From positions 1 through 64,000 of the forward strand of contig DILW01000075.1 of the NCBI GenBank assembly GCA_002425245.1: a stretch of DNA of 64,000 nucleotides, written 5' to 3'. This document shows positions 62,582 through 64,000 of the stretch, piece after piece. This DNA comes from Betaproteobacteria bacterium UBA5582 (GTDB taxonomy: Bacteria > Pseudomonadota > Gammaproteobacteria > Burkholderiales > Rhodocyclaceae). The number at the start of each line of letters is the position of its first letter. Position 1 is the first letter of the stretch. Below the pieces are notes generated by a model. That model was not told where the DNA came from. It saw nothing but the letters and a program-made list of their open reading frames with translations, and made no database searches. Both the position numbers and the translations under genes were made by a program.

Positions 62582-63235
62582 ATGAAACGTCGTGATTTTT
62601 TGTTGGCCCTGAGCGCCGCTCCGCTGGCGTCTGCCTGTACGAACAACTTGTCGATGAAGACGCTGGCGGTGACGGTGAATAGCCGTCTGGGCGATTCGCC
62701 CGGTTTCGATCCGGATTACCCGGATCGTATCCCCTATGCCTCGATGGCGGTCCGTCTTCCCAACATTGATCGCGCCCTGGTTATCCTAGGTCGGGCCGAG
62801 AACAATACCTTGCACTGGTATTCGGCGGACCGCGGTGCTCTGGTGACGCGTCATGGTCGTCTGGTGAGTACGGTGGGCTTTCAGGAGGATTTGCGGGCCA
62901 CCCAGTTTGCCGTTCCGGATTTTCTCGAGCCTGGGCAAAAGTACGATACGAGCAAGGTCTATCGACGACAGCTTGACCTGTCGCCCGGGAACCGCTTCGG
63001 CATACCCGTGGTTTCGACGCTCGTAGTTGGGGCGCAGAGTGAGCTTGTGGTTGGCAAGCGCCGGTTGCGCTTGCGCTTGCTGGAAGAGCGCGCGCAGGCC
63101 GATTTGCTGGCGTGGAAATTCGTTAACCGCTTCTGGGTGGATGAGGCCGGCTTTGTATGGCGCAGCGAGCAACAAACCGCCCCGGGTATGGCGCCGTTCG
63201 TGATGGAGGTGATGAAACCCTACGGCGGTGCCTGA
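62582..63235 (+). CDS. yjbF: YjbF/GfcB-type lipoprotein
   Basis: 217 residues. MKRRDFLLALSAAPLASAC is a lipoprotein signal peptide with lipobox LASAC (Cys19) and an Arg-Arg-Asp-Phe-Leu stretch resembling a twin-arginine signal. The mature part matches YjbF/GfcB lipoproteins (YASMAVRLPNIDRALVILGR; FWVDEAGFVWRSEQ). It belongs to the YjbEFGH/Gfc export set and should sit in the periplasmic leaflet of a membrane. It is divergent from the SLBB gene and convergent with the YjbE-like gene. Confidence 0.88.
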   Translation: MKRRDFLLALSAAPLASACTNNLSMKTLAVTVNSRLGDSPGFDPDYPDRIPYASMAVRLPNIDRALVILGRAENNTLHWYSADRGALVTRHGRLVSTVGFQEDLRATQFAVPDFLEPGQKYDTSKVYRRQLDLSPGNRFGIPVVSTLVVGAQSELVVGKRRLRLRLLEERAQADLLAWKFVNRFWVDEAGFVWRSEQQTAPGMAPFVMEVMKPYGGA

Positions 63236-63260
63236 AAATGTTGCGGTGCGCAAGCCGCAT

Positions 63261-63301
63261 AAAAAAACCCCGGACGCCTTGGCATCCGGGGTTATATTTT
63301 T
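63261..63301. terminator. Bidirectional intrinsic terminator between yjbF and the YjbE-like gene
   Basis: The stem pairs 63266-63278 with 63281-63293 (one mismatch). A runs on the left and ATATTTTT on the right give a T tract for both convergent genes. Confidence 0.8.
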
Positions 63302-63321
63302 GGGTGATCTTACGTGTGGGA

Positions 63322-63642
63322 TTAATTCGTTCCCGTGGCGGTGGAGGTAGAAGTCGAGGTCGAGGTCGAGGTCGAACCACCACCACCGCCGCCGCCGCCG
63401 GCTGCAGCAGCGCCAACTGCGGCAGCTGCAGCTGCGATTGCTGCCAGTTGCGCTGCAGTCAGGCCACCAACGGCGAGGGTGCCAGCACCTGCACCGGCAG
63501 CCGTACCCGCGCCAGCGCCAGCACCAGCACCAGCACCAGTGGTGGTTTCAGTGCCGCCAGCGGGCGGGGTTTGGGCCATAACCGGCGATACGCTGCTGAT
63601 CGCCAGGGCCAGAGCAGCAAAATAAGAGGTAATTTTTTTCAT
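63322..63642 (-). CDS. YjbE/GfcA-like secreted low-complexity protein
   Basis: 106 residues. A signal peptide (MKKITSYFAALALAISSVSPVMA) is followed by a Thr/Gly/Ala-rich tail: TETTTGAGAGAGAGAG, an alanine-rich central helix (AAQLAAIAAAAAAVGAAAA), eight consecutive glycines and a Ser-Thr repeat. YjbE/GfcA proteins are likewise small, exported and Thr-rich, and start the yjbEFGH/gfc operons, so the position supports the call. Function is unknown. CGGAG precedes the ATG and a promoter is seen. Confidence 0.7.
   Translation of the reverse strand: MKKITSYFAALALAISSVSPVMAQTPPAGGTETTTGAGAGAGAGAGTAAGAGAGTLAVGGLTAAQLAAIAAAAAAVGAAAAGGGGGGGGSTSTSTSTSTSTATGTN
63341..63376. repeat. In-frame hexanucleotide tandem repeat in the YjbE-like gene
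   Basis: Six head-to-tail 6-mers, four close to GTCGAG and two diverged, encode the Ser-Thr tail on the minus strand. A GCC/ACC triplet run encoding eight glycines directly follows. Both keep frame if units are gained or lost. Confidence 0.85.
63511..63540. repeat. Second hexanucleotide repeat tract in the YjbE-like gene
   Basis: Five consecutive units of GCGCCA/GCACCA-type sequence (minus-strand Gly-Ala codons) encode the Gly-Ala repeat. Confidence 0.75.
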
Positions 63643-63678
63643 GGTTGAGGAACTCCGGAAGTTGTTGTGCGCAGCAGC

Positions 63679-63707
63679 ATAATGATGATTTGGACTGATT
63701 AGGTCAA
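63679..63707 (-). promoter_or_regulatory. Sigma-70 promoter of the YjbE-like gene
   Basis: On the minus strand TTGACC (63707-63702), 17-nt spacer, CATTAT (63684-63679), 36 nt before the ATG. Confidence 0.55.
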
Positions 63708-63744
63708 GATGCTACCACAAAAGCATTACGGGTATGTTGCAAAT

Positions 63745-64000
63745 TCACCTCAGGTTCAGCTCCTGCAAGATGGTTGCGGAGATTTCCTCAATCGACTTGG
63801 TCGATGAGTCGAGCCAGCGTATGCCTTCGCGGCGCATCATTTTTTCGGCTTCGGCGATTTCGTAGCGGCAGTTGGCAAGTGATGCGTACTTGCTGCCCGC
63901 GCGACGTTCCTCGCGGATCTGGTGGAGGCGGTCGGGCTGGATGGTCAGGCCGAAAAGTTTGCTGCGGTGCTTCTCAAGCGTTCCCGGCAGACGACCGCGG
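63745..64000 (-). CDS. ppsR: Phosphoenolpyruvate synthase regulatory protein PpsR, 3' part
   Basis: 85 C-terminal residues are readable on the minus strand; the gene continues past the window end. The stretch KLFGLTIQPDRLHQIREERR, then YASLANCRYEIAEAEKMMRR and WLDSSTKSIEEISATILQEL, is characteristic of the DUF299 bifunctional kinase/pyrophosphorylase family. It controls PEP synthase by reversible phosphorylation. It runs toward the YjbE-like gene but is separated from it by that gene's promoter. Confidence 0.93.
   Translation of the reverse strand, partial: RGRLPGTLEKHRSKLFGLTIQPDRLHQIREERRAGSKYASLANCRYEIAEAEKMMRREGIRWLDSSTKSIEEISATILQELNLR

Noticed and set aside
63341..63376. CRISPR-like or phage repeat
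   Set aside because: The 6-nt units are contiguous, without spacers, and encode an in-frame Ser-Thr repeat. No Cas gene is present.

Overview
The window is bacterial chromosome, mostly GC-rich, tightly packed and with strong GC third-position bias. Its gene orders are typical of Betaproteobacteria: yceD-rpmF-plsX-fabHDG-acpP-fabF, then a ygfX-like gene, nadB and rpoE; and lepA-lepB-DUF4845-rnc-era-recO-pdxJ-acpS-nagZ. An EPS-associated MarR-type regulator, multi-SLBB export protein and YjbH/Gfc genes suggest a Rhodocyclales member (Dechloromonas/Azonexus/Azospira-like). That placement is inference from gene content, not from a marker-gene comparison.

Layout. (1) 1-6800: 3' part of typA, a PAS-GGDEF-EAL c-di-GMP protein downstream of moaA, a tRNA-Asn with a near-consensus promoter, and an AsmA-like membrane protein. 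(2) 6800-18000: tyrB-type aminotransferase, uvrB, a low-molecular-weight phosphatase, rne, divergent rluC, a HAD phosphatase, sppA, and a methyltransferase/maf pair. (3) 17770-24340: the yceD-rpmF-phospholipid/fatty acid synthesis operon, with intrinsic terminators before plsX and before fabF. (4) 24312-28770: nadB, then rpoE-rseC-mucD (no rseA/rseB between them) and a small thioredoxin-fold protein. (5) 28800-36210: lepA, then the lepB-to-nagZ operon with many 4-nt stop/start overlaps. (6) 36220-41140: dgkA, a PAP2 phosphatase, a VanZ-like protein, and a divergent signalling pair (FIST-domain histidine kinase and double-receiver LuxR regulator). (7) 41237-63650: the polysaccharide locus.

Polysaccharide locus. 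It opens with an EPS-type MarR regulator and glmS (GlcN-6-P supply). A 33-codon remnant of rfbB (dTDP-glucose 4,6-dehydratase) follows, marking the junction to clearly AT-richer DNA. Inside lie genes for a dTDP-3-acetamido-3,6-dideoxyhexose (fused N-acetyltransferase/3,4-ketoisomerase plus aminotransferase), a Wzx flippase, a GT2, a Wzy candidate, a GT4, the UDP-L-FucNAc genes wbjBCD and a WbuB-like L-FucNAc transferase. On the opposite strand sit the initiating phosphoglycosyl transferase (with an unusual periplasmic Cys-rich insert), Wzz, a YjbH/GfcD protein and a large secreted SLBB export protein. A GfcB/YjbF lipoprotein and a YjbE/GfcA-like low-complexity secreted protein complete the set. 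The combination of Wzx/Wzy assembly with Gfc-like export genes resembles a group 4 (O-antigen) capsule system in which assembly and export genes are adjacent. The window ends in the 3' end of ppsR.

No transposase, integrase, CRISPR array, rRNA or phage gene was seen. Starts were often moved inward from the longest open frame on the basis of Shine-Dalgarno sites, overlaps and family conservation.
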